Of a stretch of 64,000 bases of DNA, positions 53,653-63,446 are shown one piece after another. Made by a program: the position numbers and the translations under genes. Positions within the stretch are counted from its first letter, which is position 1. Every line of letters starts with the position of its first letter. A model generated the notes under the pieces. The model worked only from the letters and a program-made list of their open reading frames with translations. It was not told the origin of the DNA and made no database searches. The DNA comes from Deltaproteobacteria bacterium RIFOXYD12_FULL_56_24 (GTDB lineage Bacteria > Desulfobacterota > Desulfobulbia > Desulfobulbales > Desulfurivibrionaceae), in assembly GCA_001799285.1 (NCBI GenBank), contig MGTD01000047.1, positions 1 to 64,000 on the forward strand. Direction: 5' to 3'.

Positions 53653-54297
53653 TCAGGAAAGATAGCCCAAAACCGTCTCCCCGGCTCTCACTTTCTGGCC
53701 GACCGTAACTTCCAGTTGAATCTGCTGCGGAAGATACAGATCAACTCGTGACCCAAAACGAATCAGGCCAAAGCGCTCCCCCCGCAGCAATCTATCCCCC
53801 TTCTCTGCCCAACAGACAATCCGCCGGGCTATGAGACCAGCCACCTGCACCACCGCAATTTTGCGGTTGCCCATTGTTTCAATGGTAAGCCCACAGGCTT
53901 CGTTTTCCAAGGCTCCACGTTCGGTATCGGCCGAAAAGAACATCCCCGAAAAATACCGCACCTGGGTCACGGTGCCCGGGCAGGGAGCCCGGTTCACATG
54001 CACATTAAAGACATTCATGAAAATGCTCACCTTGTAGACGTGCTCATTCACAAATTTATCGTCAAATATTTTTTCGATGAGAATTACCTTGCCGTCTGCC
54101 GGCGAAACCAGCACATCTTCATCATCAGGGCATATCCGCTCGGGGTCCCGAAAAAAGTACAGGACAAAAGCGGTAACGAACAAGTTTAGCAACGCGCTGA
54201 AATCATAGCCCAAAATGGCAAGAACCAAGGTAACCAAAGCCGCGAAACCGATAAACGGATATCCTTCAAGAGCCACTGGAACTTGTGGTTTTTTCAT
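53653..54297 (-). CDS. psd: Phosphatidylserine decarboxylase (short proenzyme type)
   Basis: Makes phosphatidylethanolamine. From the ATG at 54297 (MKKPQVPVALEGYP) the protein is 214 aa. It has a membrane segment (FIGFAALVTLVLAILGYDFS), then VLVSPADGKVILIEKI, FMNVFNVHVNRAPCPG, and the self-cleavage site RFGSRVDLYLP, where Gly-Ser gives the pyruvoyl group. The track start adds 27 unlike residues. Next to pssA, its pathway partner. Confidence 0.94.
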   Translation of the reverse strand: MKKPQVPVALEGYPFIGFAALVTLVLAILGYDFSALLNLFVTAFVLYFFRDPERICPDDEDVLVSPADGKVILIEKIFDDKFVNEHVYKVSIFMNVFNVHVNRAPCPGTVTQVRYFSGMFFSADTERGALENEACGLTIETMGNRKIAVVQVAGLIARRIVCWAEKGDRLLRGERFGLIRFGSRVDLYLPQQIQLEVTVGQKVRAGETVLGYLS

Positions 54298-54360
54298 GCG
54301 TTTTCTGTCTCGCTGTAAAATACTTTTGCCAGGGCCGAATTGTTCCGGCCCATATAAAAA

Positions 54361-54396
54361 TGAACTGACGAACCGCACCTGCAGTCTGTCAGTTCA
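54361..54396. terminator. Inverted repeat TGAACTGAC/GTCAGTTCA
   Basis: A nine-base perfect stem around an 18 base loop upstream of psd and next to repeat copy E; it could end the ilvH transcript. No clear T run, so a terminator role is uncertain. Confidence 0.35.
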
Positions 54397-54402
54397 TCTG
54401 CG

Positions 54403-54508
54403 GTAACTATCCAGCAGCACCGCATCTGCGTTGTTATCAGCCTGCTCATGGGCACCAGCACACTTCGCAGGCTTCTGCCTAGCAGCTACGGCACTGCTGG
54501 ATAGTTAC
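54403..54508. repeat. Dispersed hairpin repeat, copy E
   Basis: 106 bp; ends GTAACTATCCAGCAG and CTGCTGGATAGTTAC pair perfectly. Its right flank (GTTTGGGTTGTTTTTGTTCG, then an outer GGATAGTTAC) is the inverted counterpart of the left flank of copy C, so C and E are near-identical elements in opposite orientation. Lies between psd and ilvH. Confidence 0.82.
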
Positions 54509-54586
54509 GGTTTGGGTTGTTTTTGTTCGTTTCCGGCCTTGAACTGGATAGTTACCATCTGTGAACCACGCCTGCCCAAACAATGC

Positions 54587-55069
54587 TTACAATTTGTGGG
54601 ATCTGGTCATGGCGATGGTCCCAGAACGGACAATTTCCTGAATGCCGATGGGCCGCAGGATGTCAATCACCGCCTGGAGCTTGCTGGCCTTGCCGGTAAC
54701 CTCCACCACATAACTTTTTGGCCCGACGTCAATAACCTTGCCCCGGAAGATATCGATTATCCGCAAAACCTCGGCCCTGGTGTGCGCCTCGGCCTTTACC
54801 CGAATCAGGGCCATCTCCCGCTCCACATTATCATGCTCACACATATCAGTGACCTTGATAACGTCAATGAGCTTATGAAGCTGCTTGGTGATCTGCTCAA
54901 TGATAGTATCCTCGCCGGAAGTCACCAGGGTCAGGCAGGAAACATCCTGCTCAAGGGTCTGGGCCACGGAGAGGCTTTCAATGTTGAAGCCCCGGCCGCT
55001 GAAAAGGCCTGTTACCCGGGAAAGAACTCCGGGTTTATTCTGCAACAGTACGGAAATGGTATGTTTCAT
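54587..55069 (-). CDS. ilvH: Acetolactate synthase small (regulatory) subunit
   Basis: 160 aa. An N-terminal ACT domain (HTISVLLQNKPGVLSRVTGLFSGRGFNIESL) is followed by the C-terminal domain with REMALIRVKAEAHTRAEVLRIIDIF and PKSYVVEVTGKASKLQAVIDIL. Gives valine feedback control to the IlvB subunit, whose gene lies 119 bp upstream. Standard length. Confidence 0.96.
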   Translation of the reverse strand: MKHTISVLLQNKPGVLSRVTGLFSGRGFNIESLSVAQTLEQDVSCLTLVTSGEDTIIEQITKQLHKLIDVIKVTDMCEHDNVEREMALIRVKAEAHTRAEVLRIIDIFRGKVIDVGPKSYVVEVTGKASKLQAVIDILRPIGIQEIVRSGTIAMTRSHKL

Positions 55070-55188
55070 CGCGCTATCCTTATTAAGCCATGGTAAGCAA
55101 AGACGATGGCCAACTGAACAACCAAAACGGCATAAGGAGCCGTAAAGAAATGGCCAATAATGATTATTAAGTTATTCTCTAACCGCCC

Positions 55189-56889
55189 CTAAACCAGCAG
55201 CATCTCGGTTGTCGCCTTACCCGCAGGAACCATAGGGTACACCCCTTCTTCCCTGGCGATGACAAAGTCCATGAACACTGTATTGTTGATCTTCAAGGCC
55301 TCCCGGATAACCGGCTCAACCTCGCTGGGCTTGGTTGCCCGTAGTCCCACTGCGCCATAGGCCTCGGCCACCTTAACGAAATCAGGGGCAACCTCCATGA
55401 CGGTGGAAGAATATTGCTTGTTATAAAAGAGTTCCTGCCACTGGCGAACCATGCCCAGGTAGCCGTTATTCAGGATAGCAACCTTGACCGGTAATTTTTC
55501 CTGCCGGCAGGTGGCCAGTTCCTGAATGTTCATCTGGATAGAGCCATCCCCGGCAATGTCGATCACGATCTTGTCCGGCGCGGCCATCTGGGCGCCGATG
55601 GCTGCAGGAAAGCCGTAACCCATGACGCCGAGGCCGCCGGAGGTGGCAAACTGACGGGGCTTGTTAAAATGATAGAACTGGGCGGTCCACATCTGGTGCT
55701 GGCCGACCTCGGTGGTGATGATCGCATCGCCGCCGGTCAGTTCATGCAGCTTCTGAATAACAAACTGGGGCTTGATGATATCGGTTTCCTCGACATAGCC
55801 CAGGGGGTGCATGTTTTGCCACTCCCGGATCTGTTCATGCCATGGCCTGTTTTTTTCCATACATTCCTTAGCGTTGAACTCCGTGCTCCTGGCAAACCAG
55901 GCATTTATGGCGCCGAGCGCATTTTTGCAGTCGGCCACAATGGGAATGTCCACCCGGACGTTCTTGCTAATTGAGGAGGGATCGATATCAATATGAATGA
56001 TCTCGGCGTGGGGAGCAAAGGCATCGATCCGGCCGGTCACCCGGTCATCGAAACGGGCCCCTACCGCAATCAGCAAGTCACAGTTGGCCACGGCCATGTT
56101 GGCAAAGTAGGTGCCGTGCATGCCCAGCATGCCCATGGACAAAGGATCAGTCCCAGGAAAACCGCCCAGTCCCATGAGGGTCATGGTAACGGGAATGTTA
56201 AGCCTTCTCGCAAGTTCGGTCAGCCCCTCGTTGGAATCGGAGAGGATAACCCCGCCCCCCGCGTAGATCACCGGCCTTTTCGCCTTGAGCATTGCCTGGC
56301 ATGCCTTCTCGACCTGACCGGGATGCGGCTCGTAGGTGGGCTTGTAAGTTCGCATGCTGATTGGCTTAAGCTCGGGATAGGTTATCCTGGTGGTCAGAAC
56401 ATCCTTGGGCATGTCAATAAGAATGGGACCGGGACGACCGGTTTTGGCCAGATGAAAAGCTTCCCTGATGATCGGCACCAGCTCATCGGCATCCTTAACC
56501 AGATAGTTATGCTTGGTGATCGGCCTGGTAATCCCGACAATATCGACCTCCTGAAAGGCATCGTTGCCGATCAGCTTGGTCGGCACCTGGCCGGTAAAAA
56601 CGATCAGGGGGATTGAGTCCAGATAGGCCGAGGCAATACCGGTAACCGCATTGGTAGCGCCGGGTCCCGAGGTCACCAGGGCAACCCCAACTTCTCCCTT
56701 GATCCGTCCATACGCATCGGCGGCATGGACTGCGGCCTGCTCATGCCGGGTCAAAACGTGATGGATTTTGTCGTTTTTCATCAACTCGTCGTAGACATCG
56801 ATGAGTGCCCCGCCGGGATAGCCGAAGATAACCTCTACGCCATGCTCTTCCAGGCACTTGAGGAATGCCTGTGCTCCTGTCAGTTTCAT
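55189..56889 (-). CDS. ilvB: Acetolactate synthase large subunit
   Basis: ThDP-dependent enzyme of branched-chain amino-acid synthesis, 566 aa. Seen: [15 protein letters not shown] with [15 protein letters not shown] (catalytic Glu), [20 protein letters not shown], the FAD-type middle domain, and the ThDP motif [15 protein letters not shown]...[16 protein letters not shown]. With ilvH it forms the holoenzyme. The long leader contains dispersed repeat copy F; no leader peptide or attenuator was recognised. Confidence 0.97.
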   Translation of the reverse strand: MKLTGAQAFLKCLEEHGVEVIFGYPGGALIDVYDELMKNDKIHHVLTRHEQAAVHAADAYGRIKGEVGVALVTSGPGATNAVTGIASAYLDSIPLIVFTGQVPTKLIGNDAFQEVDIVGITRPITKHNYLVKDADELVPIIREAFHLAKTGRPGPILIDMPKDVLTTRITYPELKPISMRTYKPTYEPHPGQVEKACQAMLKAKRPVIYAGGGVILSDSNEGLTELARRLNIPVTMTLMGLGGFPGTDPLSMGMLGMHGTYFANMAVANCDLLIAVGARFDDRVTGRIDAFAPHAEIIHIDIDPSSISKNVRVDIPIVADCKNALGAINAWFARSTEFNAKECMEKNRPWHEQIREWQNMHPLGYVEETDIIKPQFVIQKLHELTGGDAIITTEVGQHQMWTAQFYHFNKPRQFATSGGLGVMGYGFPAAIGAQMAAPDKIVIDIAGDGSIQMNIQELATCRQEKLPVKVAILNNGYLGMVRQWQELFYNKQYSSTVMEVAPDFVKVAEAYGAVGLRATKPSEVEPVIREALKINNTVFMDFVIAREEGVYPMVPAGKATTEMLLV

Positions 56890-56925
56890 GCTCTATTCCT
56901 TACCTTTAAATTCAACTCGTCTTCC

Positions 56926-57034
56926 GTAAGCGGTCACATGGCACCACATCTTGCGCCGATCGGTCCGGCTCACGTACCTGAGGTACGCTTCGCCGTCCCG
57001 CTTGCCGCAACCTGCGGCACCCTGTGACCGCTTG
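56926..57034. repeat. Dispersed hairpin repeat, copy F (diverged)
   Basis: Ends GTAAGCGGTCACA and TGTGACCGCTTG pair; the centre holds CACGTACCTGAGGTACG, its own small hairpin. The stem resembles copy B (GTAAGCGATCACAG) more than A/C/E. It lies in the ilvB leader within a 389 bp gene-free gap; the remaining sequence to 57278 shows A+T-rich DNA and no gene. Confidence 0.6.
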
Positions 57035-57278
57035 TCCGGTGGTTATTTAACCTTCGGGGTTCCACCCCGTGAGTAATTACCATCTTCCGATAACGATCGG
57101 ATGTAATATCAGAAATATCCCGAAGGCAAAGCCACACACTGGCTAAAACCTTACAAAACAGAGAATTTCGAAATATATTCTGAATAAATTTCTTGTCAAG
57201 TACGTTTCTGGTTTACGACCTAAAGAGGCCGACAAAAAAAGGAACTCCCCCTGGCCGTTTACCGGCAGGTTAACGGCA

Positions 57279-58154
57279 TCATAATTCCTTGCTGGTTAAT
57301 GGCAAAGCGGCAAAAACTCGCGGAAAAACCCCAAGCTGCCGGCCCCGCACCAGAAATTCCCGCACTGCGGCAAGCCCTTCCTCGCCCAGATCAAGGGAAA
57401 ACTGATTCACATAGAGTCCGATGTGCTCCCGGATAACCTTGTCGTCAAGCTCCTGGGCGTGCTGCCGGATATAGGGCATGGATGCCTCCGGGCAGGCAAA
57501 GGCGGCAACAACACTTGCCCGGATGCTCCGATCAATGGCTAAAATCCTCTCCTTGCCCAAAGATCGTTTTGCCACGATGCCGCCCAAGGGGATGGGTAAA
57601 CCGGTCTCCTGCTCCCACCAGGCGCCGAGGTCCTGAAGCAGCAACAGGCCATGCGCCTGAAAGGTAAAACGGCTCTCGTGGATGATCACCCCGGCATCGA
57701 CCTCGCCTGCCACAATGGCGGGCATAATCTGGTCAAAACGCATCACCCTGGTCGTCAGGGGGGCCGGGGAATACATCCGCAGCAGCAGAGCCGCCGTGGT
57801 GTATCTGCCCGGAATGCCGATGGTCAGCCGGGGCAGCTTTGCCGCGGAAAAATTCTCCCTCGCAACCAGCAGGGGGCCACAGCCGCGACCGAGAGCGCTT
57901 CCGGCCATAAGCAGAACATATTGCTCAAGGACCTGACCCAAGGCGTGAAAAGAAAGCTTGCTTACATCAAGCCGCCCGGCAAGCGCCCACTCATTCAGGG
58001 TTTCGACATCGGCCAGCGATGCGGCGCCAAAGTCCGGCAACCAGGCACCCGCCTGCCCAAGCTGCTTATGGACCAAGGCATGAAAAATAAAGGTATCGTT
58101 GGGACAAGGGGAGAACCCCAGGGAAAGACTGTTTTTTTCGTAAAGAAGTTGCAC
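57279..58154 (-). CDS. mqnD: 1,4-dihydroxy-6-naphthoate synthase
   Basis: Futalosine-pathway menaquinone enzyme converting cyclic de-hypoxanthine futalosine to 1,4-dihydroxy-6-naphthoate. 291 aa, periplasmic-binding-protein-like fold: SLGFSPCPNDTFIFHALVH at the start, DVSKLSFHALGQVLEQYVLL, GRYTTAALLLRMY, and VDAGVIIHESRFTFQ. Lies 16 bases after mqnB, forming an operon. Confidence 0.94.
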   Translation of the reverse strand: MQLLYEKNSLSLGFSPCPNDTFIFHALVHKQLGQAGAWLPDFGAASLADVETLNEWALAGRLDVSKLSFHALGQVLEQYVLLMAGSALGRGCGPLLVARENFSAAKLPRLTIGIPGRYTTAALLLRMYSPAPLTTRVMRFDQIMPAIVAGEVDAGVIIHESRFTFQAHGLLLLQDLGAWWEQETGLPIPLGGIVAKRSLGKERILAIDRSIRASVVAAFACPEASMPYIRQHAQELDDKVIREHIGLYVNQFSLDLGEEGLAAVREFLVRGRQLGVFPRVFAALPLTSKEL

Positions 58155-58170
58155 TGGTCTTCTGCCTGGT

Positions 58171-58824
58171 TCAGATAAGAACTATGTGGTCGAGGAGCAG
58201 GGAAACAGCTTGGCCACATTTTTGCACGGCCGCAGCAAGCTGCCAGTTTGCAAGATTGCGGTCTTCCACCATATTACTGATACAGCGAACCTCAAGACAA
58301 GGAACGACAAATTCCGCGCAAACCCGGGCTACGGCACCGCCTTCCATGTTCTCGCACAGGCCGTTATGAGCCGCATGCAACATGGCGCCACGCTTTGCCG
58401 TGGCACTGGCGCCATTGACCGTAACAAACACGCCTTTTTTGCAGCGGTAATCCTGTTGCCTGAGGATTTCCCCGGCCTGGGCAACATAGCGGGGCTCCGA
58501 AAAAAAGCCTTGCCTGCTTGCCAATTGCCCGTCAAATGGCTCGATGCTTTTTTCATGGCAGATTCCGAAATCGCCCATAACTTCGCTTTCGGCCAGACAA
58601 ATATCAAGCAATCCCGCCCCGGAGCCGGCATAGGCTCCGGCCACGCCAAAATTAAGAACCAGAGCGATCTCCCCCCTCACCTCGCACAGCCGCCGGGTGA
58701 GGCGAACCGCCGCTTCAAGGGGGCCAACCCCAGTAACGAAAAGCTCCGATGGATAGCCGCTCTTTTCTCCCATCAAGGGCAAGGCTTCCATCTCTGTGGC
58801 GGCGGCGAGAAGAATCATGGCCAT
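58171..58824 (-). CDS. mqnB: Futalosine hydrolase
   Basis: Removes hypoxanthine from futalosine in the alternative menaquinone route. 217 aa nucleoside-phosphorylase fold: ATEMEALPLMGE at the N-terminus, VLNFGVAGAYAGSGAGLLDI, NGASATAKRGAML, and ENMEGGAVARVCAEFVVPCLEVRCISN with the purine-site Glu-x-Met-Glu pattern. Its partner mqnD follows directly, which settles the call over an MTA/SAH nucleosidase. Confidence 0.92.
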   Translation of the reverse strand: MAMILLAAATEMEALPLMGEKSGYPSELFVTGVGPLEAAVRLTRRLCEVRGEIALVLNFGVAGAYAGSGAGLLDICLAESEVMGDFGICHEKSIEPFDGQLASRQGFFSEPRYVAQAGEILRQQDYRCKKGVFVTVNGASATAKRGAMLHAAHNGLCENMEGGAVARVCAEFVVPCLEVRCISNMVEDRNLANWQLAAAVQKCGQAVSLLLDHIVLI

Positions 58825-58892
58825 CTAATCAAAAGAAAAATGGGATGATACGACCCAACAATAGATGCCAGGATAGCCTCCCGCCGGGGACA

Positions 58893-59282
58893 CTATCCGC
58901 GATAAGGATGTTGCGCTTCCTCGACATGCATCACCTTCTTGATCTGGTTGCCCTTGTCGAGCACCACGATCCTGGGCTTGTATCCGGCCAGCTCTTCCGG
59001 GGAATACAAGGCGTAGCTGACAATGATCACCAGATCGCCGACCATCCCCTTGCGGGCCGCCGCGCCGTTTAAACCGATCATCCCGGAACCGGCCGCCCCT
59101 TCGATCACATAGGTATCAAACCGCTCGCCGTTATTGATGTTATAGATGTTCACCCGCTCATAGGGGTACAGACCAACGGCGTCCATCAAATCCCTGTCCA
59201 CCGTGAGACTGCCCTCATAATTCAGATCAGCCTCGATCACCGTGGCCCGGTGAATCTTGGATTTCAACATGTATTGTAACAT
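58893..59282 (-). CDS. panD: Aspartate 1-decarboxylase proenzyme
   Basis: Makes beta-alanine for pantothenate. From the ATG at 59282 the 129 aa begin MLQYMLKSKIHRATVIEADL; NYEGSLTVD holds the Gly-Ser self-cleavage site that yields the pyruvoyl group, and NGAAARKGMVGDLVIIVSYA is the family C-terminal motif. The track's extra eight residues overlap panC. The next gene upstream is panC, 10 bases away. Confidence 0.95.
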   Translation of the reverse strand: MLQYMLKSKIHRATVIEADLNYEGSLTVDRDLMDAVGLYPYERVNIYNINNGERFDTYVIEGAAGSGMIGLNGAAARKGMVGDLVIIVSYALYSPEELAGYKPRIVVLDKGNQIKKVMHVEEAQHPYRG

Positions 59283-59292
59283 TGTCGTTCTC

Positions 59293-60141
59293 TCAGTTTT
59301 CCTCAAAAAGATTATCGTTGTCGATCAAACGGGTTGCGCCTACCTTAATGGCCATGGCCAACACCACGCCTTTTCGCAGCACGGCTTGCGGTTGCAAAGT
59401 AGCCTGATCAACAAGGCTTGCATATTCGATGGTCACGCCCTCAGAGTGCAACACCCCCTCCACCTCACCAAGCAGAACCTGTGCCTCTACAAGCCCGTCC
59501 CGCACCCTTCTTCTCGCATGACCAATAGCCCGAAAAAGACAAAGCGCCGCCTGCCGCTCCGGGGCGGAAAGATAGGTGTTCCTGGAGCTCATTGCCAGAC
59601 CGTCCGTTTCCCGAACGATGGGATGGCCGATGATCTCCACCTCAAAGTTGAGATCAGCCACCATTCTCTCGATCACCGCCAGCTGCTGGAAATCCTTTCT
59701 GCCAAAAACAGCGCAATGCGGCTTGATGATGTGGAAAAGCTTGGCAACCACCGTGGTCACCCCGGCAAAATGGCCCGGTCGGCTCTTGCCGCACAAGCCG
59801 TCCGTCAAGCCGGAGACAATCACTCTGGTGTGAGCCTCCGGCAGATACATCTCCTGTGGTTCCGGGGCAAAAATGACATCCACCCCTTCTGCCTCAGCAA
59901 GCTGACAATCACGGGGAAAATCACGGGGATACCGACAAAGGTCTTCGTCGACGCCAAACTGAATAGGATTAACAAACAGACTCACTACCGTGCGGTTGGC
60001 TTTCTCCCCGACCTTGCGCATTAAACGCAGATGCCCCTCATGGAAAAACCCCATGGTTGGCACCAGCCCGATTGTCTCACCGGCGGCAATAACCCTGTTT
60101 GCCCAAGCCGTCATCTCGGCCGACGTACGGATGATTTCCAT
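59293..60141 (-). CDS. panC: Pantothenate synthetase
   Basis: Joins pantoate and beta-alanine. 282 aa: LVPTMGFFHEGHLRLMRKVG (HxGH-type), VSLFVNPIQFGVDEDLCRYPR, the pantoate-binding region ending CGKSRPGHFAGVTTVVAKLF, GRKDFQQLAVI, and the SSRNTYLS motif. Operon with panD. Confidence 0.96.
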   Translation of the reverse strand: MEIIRTSAEMTAWANRVIAAGETIGLVPTMGFFHEGHLRLMRKVGEKANRTVVSLFVNPIQFGVDEDLCRYPRDFPRDCQLAEAEGVDVIFAPEPQEMYLPEAHTRVIVSGLTDGLCGKSRPGHFAGVTTVVAKLFHIIKPHCAVFGRKDFQQLAVIERMVADLNFEVEIIGHPIVRETDGLAMSSRNTYLSAPERQAALCLFRAIGHARRRVRDGLVEAQVLLGEVEGVLHSEGVTIEYASLVDQATLQPQAVLRKGVVLAMAIKVGATRLIDNDNLFEEN

Positions 60142-60183
60142 TGCTCTCGACTGCTTGTCCCCGCCTATCCCGCAAAAAACAAC

Positions 60184-60855
60184 TTAGAGCCGGTCCAGCT
60201 TGGCCTGCACCTTTTCCTTGAGCGCAGGAGAAACGGATTCCTCGGCCAGGGTCTTGGCATACATCTCTTTTGCCTTGGGCAGGTCCTTCTGCAACTCATG
60301 GATTCTGCCCATGGCCAGATAAGCTTCCCCGGCAAACCCCTTTATTTGCGCCAAACGCTGATAAGCTGCGAGAGCCTCGGGAAATGCATTTTTATTTTCA
60401 TAGCTCTGGGCCAGATTCAATTGCACCAAAGGGAAAACCGGGCTGGATTTGGCCAGATCATCCCGCACCTCAAGATAAACCCGGATGGCCTCATCATACT
60501 GTTGCGCATCAAAGGCAAGATGCCCCAGCTCAACCTTTGCCCACATGGCAGAGCCGGTACGGCCGTAATCAGCAATAATTCCCTGGAGACCGGCCTTGCG
60601 TTCAACCTCCCCTTGCCCAAGCGCCTCGGCCAGCAGGGCGGCAGCCCGATCATTCTGCCTGTCGAGGTAATAGCTGAGCGAGGACCAGCCCACAATTGCC
60701 AGCACACAACACACCAGACCGATTATTATATTCCTTTTGTTACGCCGGATAAACTTGATTGCCTTGGGGGGCAGATTTAGCTCTTCGAGCAATCCATGTT
60801 TTTGTAAAGGCTTGTTCAGTATCTCTTGCTGGAAAAAGGTATTTTGTTCAGACAT
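60184..60855 (-). CDS. TPR-repeat membrane-anchored protein (YfgM-like)
   Basis: From the ATG at 60855 about 223 aa: a soluble N-terminal stretch, one membrane span (NIIIGLVCCVLAIVGWSSLSY), then TPR-type helices (AMWAKVELGHLAFDAQQYDEA, LVQLNLAQSYENKNAFPEAL, AYLAMGRIHELQKDLPKAKE). One-span plus TPR layout resembles YfgM, an envelope chaperone partner. Function is inferred from form only. Divergent from xseA. Confidence 0.75.
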   Translation of the reverse strand: MSEQNTFFQQEILNKPLQKHGLLEELNLPPKAIKFIRRNKRNIIIGLVCCVLAIVGWSSLSYYLDRQNDRAAALLAEALGQGEVERKAGLQGIIADYGRTGSAMWAKVELGHLAFDAQQYDEAIRVYLEVRDDLAKSSPVFPLVQLNLAQSYENKNAFPEALAAYQRLAQIKGFAGEAYLAMGRIHELQKDLPKAKEMYAKTLAEESVSPALKEKVQAKLDRL

Positions 60856-61027
60856 GCCGCCGTCCCTCGCCGTTGCACTGCTTACGTTTTTTTGGTGAAA
60901 CAACAAAATTTGCCGACACTATACCTTTCCCGACCGAAAAAAGCATCCGCATTTGTAACTATCCAACTTGGCGCCGCAAGAGAATAAAATACTTGTTCGT
61001 GCCATGTTGCTCATGATAGGTAGGAAC

Positions 61028-62371
61028 ATGCACAGTATGGCCAGCGAACAAATCCAGACCGTCAGCGAACTTACCCAGTCAATCCGGGGAGTGCTTGAGA
61101 TTTCTTTTCCCTTTGTCACCGTGATGGGCGAGATCTCCAACCTGCGTTGTCCTTATTCCGGCCATCTCTATTTCACCCTCAAGGATGACACCGCCCAGAT
61201 AAAAGCGGTCCTATTCAAGCCCCAGCAGCGTTATCTCGCCTGCACTCCCAAGGATGGCATGAAGGTGGTTTGCCGGGGCCGGATCTCACTGTATGAAGCC
61301 CGAGGCGAATACCAACTCATCGTGGATTCCCTTGCGGAAAAAGGTGCCGGCGCACTGCAGCTCGCTTTCGACCTTCTCAAGCGCAAATTGGCAGCCGAAG
61401 GGTTTTTTGGCGAAGAACGCAAAAGACCCCTGCCGTTGCTGCCCGAAAAAATAGCCCTTATCACCTCGCCAAGCGGAGCGGCGGTACATGATTTTCTTTC
61501 CATGGCGGAAAAAAGATTTGCCGCTGTTCCCATAGAAATTATTCCGGTCAGGGTCCAAGGAAGCGGGGCCATGGAGGATATCATCGAGGCCATCACCCTT
61601 TGCAACGACAGAGGGCAGAACGATGTGATCGTAATCTGCCGTGGGGGCGGCTCCCTGGAAGACCTGTGGACCTTTAACGAAGAAAGGCTCGCCAGGGCCA
61701 TTGCCGGCTCACAGATTCCCATTGTCTCGGCAATCGGCCATGAAATTGACTTCACCATTGCCGATCTGGTCGCGGACTACCGGGCGCCAACCCCTACCGC
61801 CGCAGCTGAGGCGGTTGTCCCCAGCCGCGTGCAACTGCATGCCCAGCTGCACAATCTTAGAAACCGTCTGAGCAAAACATTTTCGGACAGACTGGCCTTT
61901 TTCCGCCATACCATCGCGAACCACAAAAAAATACTGGGCGACCCCACCTCGCTGCTTGACCAGTTTCGCCTGACAACAGACCATGCCCTGGCCTCCCTGC
62001 AATTCGCCTTTTCCCGCACCATCCATCGACGCCAGCTCACTCTAGCCGGGCTCAGTCAGGTACTTGCCGGCCACAACCCGGAACAGCGTCTGGTATATCA
62101 ACGGCAAAGGGTTCATGGGCTGGGCAGAAGACTGGGCCAGGCCATGTTTCTCCATCAGGAGCGCAAGCAGACAGCCTTTGAAAAAAACGCCGGCCTCCTG
62201 CACGCCATCAGTCCCCTGGCGGTTCTTGGCCGAGGATACAGCATTGTTCAGCAAAAAAATGGAGCTATCATTCGGAGCTGCACCGAAGTACAGCCGGGGG
62301 AAAATATCAGCATCACCCTTGCCCTGGGGGGGATTGAATGCGAGGTAAAAAAAACGATCCCGCAAGGGTGA
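61028..62371 (+). CDS. xseA: Exodeoxyribonuclease VII large subunit
   Basis: 447 aa from the ATG at 61028. An OB-fold N-terminal domain has TVMGEISNLRCPYSGHLYFTLKD. The catalytic region has PEKIALITSPSGAAVHDFLS, VICRGGGSLEDLWTFNEE and PIVSAIGHEIDFTIADLVADYRAPTPTAAAE. A coiled-coil tail follows, ending with AVLGRGYSIVQ. Works with XseB, which is not in the window. The track start 20 codons earlier lacks support. Confidence 0.96.
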   Translation: MHSMASEQIQTVSELTQSIRGVLEISFPFVTVMGEISNLRCPYSGHLYFTLKDDTAQIKAVLFKPQQRYLACTPKDGMKVVCRGRISLYEARGEYQLIVDSLAEKGAGALQLAFDLLKRKLAAEGFFGEERKRPLPLLPEKIALITSPSGAAVHDFLSMAEKRFAAVPIEIIPVRVQGSGAMEDIIEAITLCNDRGQNDVIVICRGGGSLEDLWTFNEERLARAIAGSQIPIVSAIGHEIDFTIADLVADYRAPTPTAAAEAVVPSRVQLHAQLHNLRNRLSKTFSDRLAFFRHTIANHKKILGDPTSLLDQFRLTTDHALASLQFAFSRTIHRRQLTLAGLSQVLAGHNPEQRLVYQRQRVHGLGRRLGQAMFLHQERKQTAFEKNAGLLHAISPLAVLGRGYSIVQQKNGAIIRSCTEVQPGENISITLALGGIECEVKKTIPQG

Positions 62372-62446
62372 GCTTGCTTGGCCAGGAGTCATCTCTTAAC
62401 CATCTGGAACAATTAAGCAATCGGCGATTGCACGAACTTCACATAT

Positions 62447-62839
62447 ATGCTATCTAACAGGAATAATAAGAAAAAAATCAGCAACATCCCCGGCTCAACC
62501 GGGAAAAACCTTTTGCAATGGGCTGCCATGCCGGCGAACCTTTCAGAGACTGACCGCAAGAAAATGCTGCTGTACAGCGTGCTTATTGTCGCAGTTGTCG
62601 GCGCCTGGTCTGTTTTTGGGCCATACGGAGCATTAAAATACTTTCGAGTTGCAAGGCAACTCAACGAGATCCTTGCCCGCAACGAGCAGCTGCGCGAAGC
62701 CAATACCGCCCTGCGGCAGGAAATCAGCAAACTGAAAAAAGACCCGGTCTATCTGGAGGAAGTGGCGCGGCGGCAATTCGGCCTCATTAAAAAGAATGAG
62801 GTTATCTACGAATTTCCGAAGAAAAAGAAACGGCACTAG
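62447..62839 (+). CDS. FtsB/DivIC-family septum formation initiator-like protein
   Basis: 130 aa: a basic N-terminus, one membrane span (MLLYSVLIVAVVGAWSVFG), and a coiled coil (ARQLNEILARNEQLREANTALRQEISKLK). The FtsB/DivIC-like ending reads YLEEVARRQFGLIKKNEVIY. A cell-division protein that would link FtsL/FtsQ. The N-terminal extension is longer than in E. coli FtsB, so a later start is possible. Confidence 0.85.
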   Translation: MLSNRNNKKKISNIPGSTGKNLLQWAAMPANLSETDRKKMLLYSVLIVAVVGAWSVFGPYGALKYFRVARQLNEILARNEQLREANTALRQEISKLKKDPVYLEEVARRQFGLIKKNEVIYEFPKKKKRH

Positions 62840-62869
62840 CAGGCACGTCCCCCTCCCCTCTCCAAGATT

Positions 62870-63445
62870 TCACCCCACCATATCCTGGACAATCCACTGC
62901 ACCGCCGCATAGAGATCATCCGCGACATAACTCGGTTGCACGGACTGAACCGGGCCGATGTACTCGTAATCCCCCCGGCCATAGCCGGTAAGAACCAGAA
63001 TCCCTTTGGCCTGCACCGCCGCCGCCGCCTTGAGATCAGACCAGCGGTCACCCACCACGTAGGAGCGGGCAAGATCAAGGCCGAAATCAGCCGCCGCCTG
63101 GAGAAAAAGCCCCGGCTTTGGTTTCCGACAGTCACAAGCAAGACGGAAGCGCTCCTCCTTGGCCTCGGGGTGATGGGGGCAGACATAAATTCCATCGACA
63201 TGGGCTCCGGCCTCGGCCAGCGCCAAGTTCATCTTGGCGTGTACCTCCGCAAGCAGGCTCTCGGGAAAATAACCTCGGGCCAGACCGGACTGATTACTGA
63301 CCACCACAACAGGAATCACCTGCTCGTTTAACAGCCGGATGGCAGCCGCAGCCTTGGGCAGCATGACAAAACGGGAGATGTGGTTGATATAACCCATCTG
63401 CTCGTTTATGGTTCCATCCCTGTCGAGAAACACGGCCGGTCGCAT
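62870..63445 (-). CDS. gmhB: D-glycero-beta-D-manno-heptose 1,7-bisphosphate 7-phosphatase (HAD-IIIA)
   Basis: From the ATG at 63445 the 191 aa begin MRPAVFLDRDGTINEQMGYI, with the HAD nucleophile Asp. VVVSNQSGLARGYF, the Zn-loop CPHHPEAKEERFRLACDCRKPKPG and YVVGDRWSDLKAA follow. It removes the 7-phosphate in ADP-heptose synthesis. The overlapping heptosyltransferase gene upstream (one base between) agrees with an LPS inner-core role. Confidence 0.92.
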   Translation of the reverse strand: MRPAVFLDRDGTINEQMGYINHISRFVMLPKAAAAIRLLNEQVIPVVVVSNQSGLARGYFPESLLAEVHAKMNLALAEAGAHVDGIYVCPHHPEAKEERFRLACDCRKPKPGLFLQAAADFGLDLARSYVVGDRWSDLKAAAAVQAKGILVLTGYGRGDYEYIGPVQSVQPSYVADDLYAAVQWIVQDMVG

Positions 63446-63446
63446 G

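Noticed and set aside
54431-55096. Long plus-strand ORF of 221 aa
   Set aside because: Starts in dispersed repeat copy E and then runs antisense to ilvH; its first 40 residues equal the false ORF at 41666-41914, which shows repeat origin.
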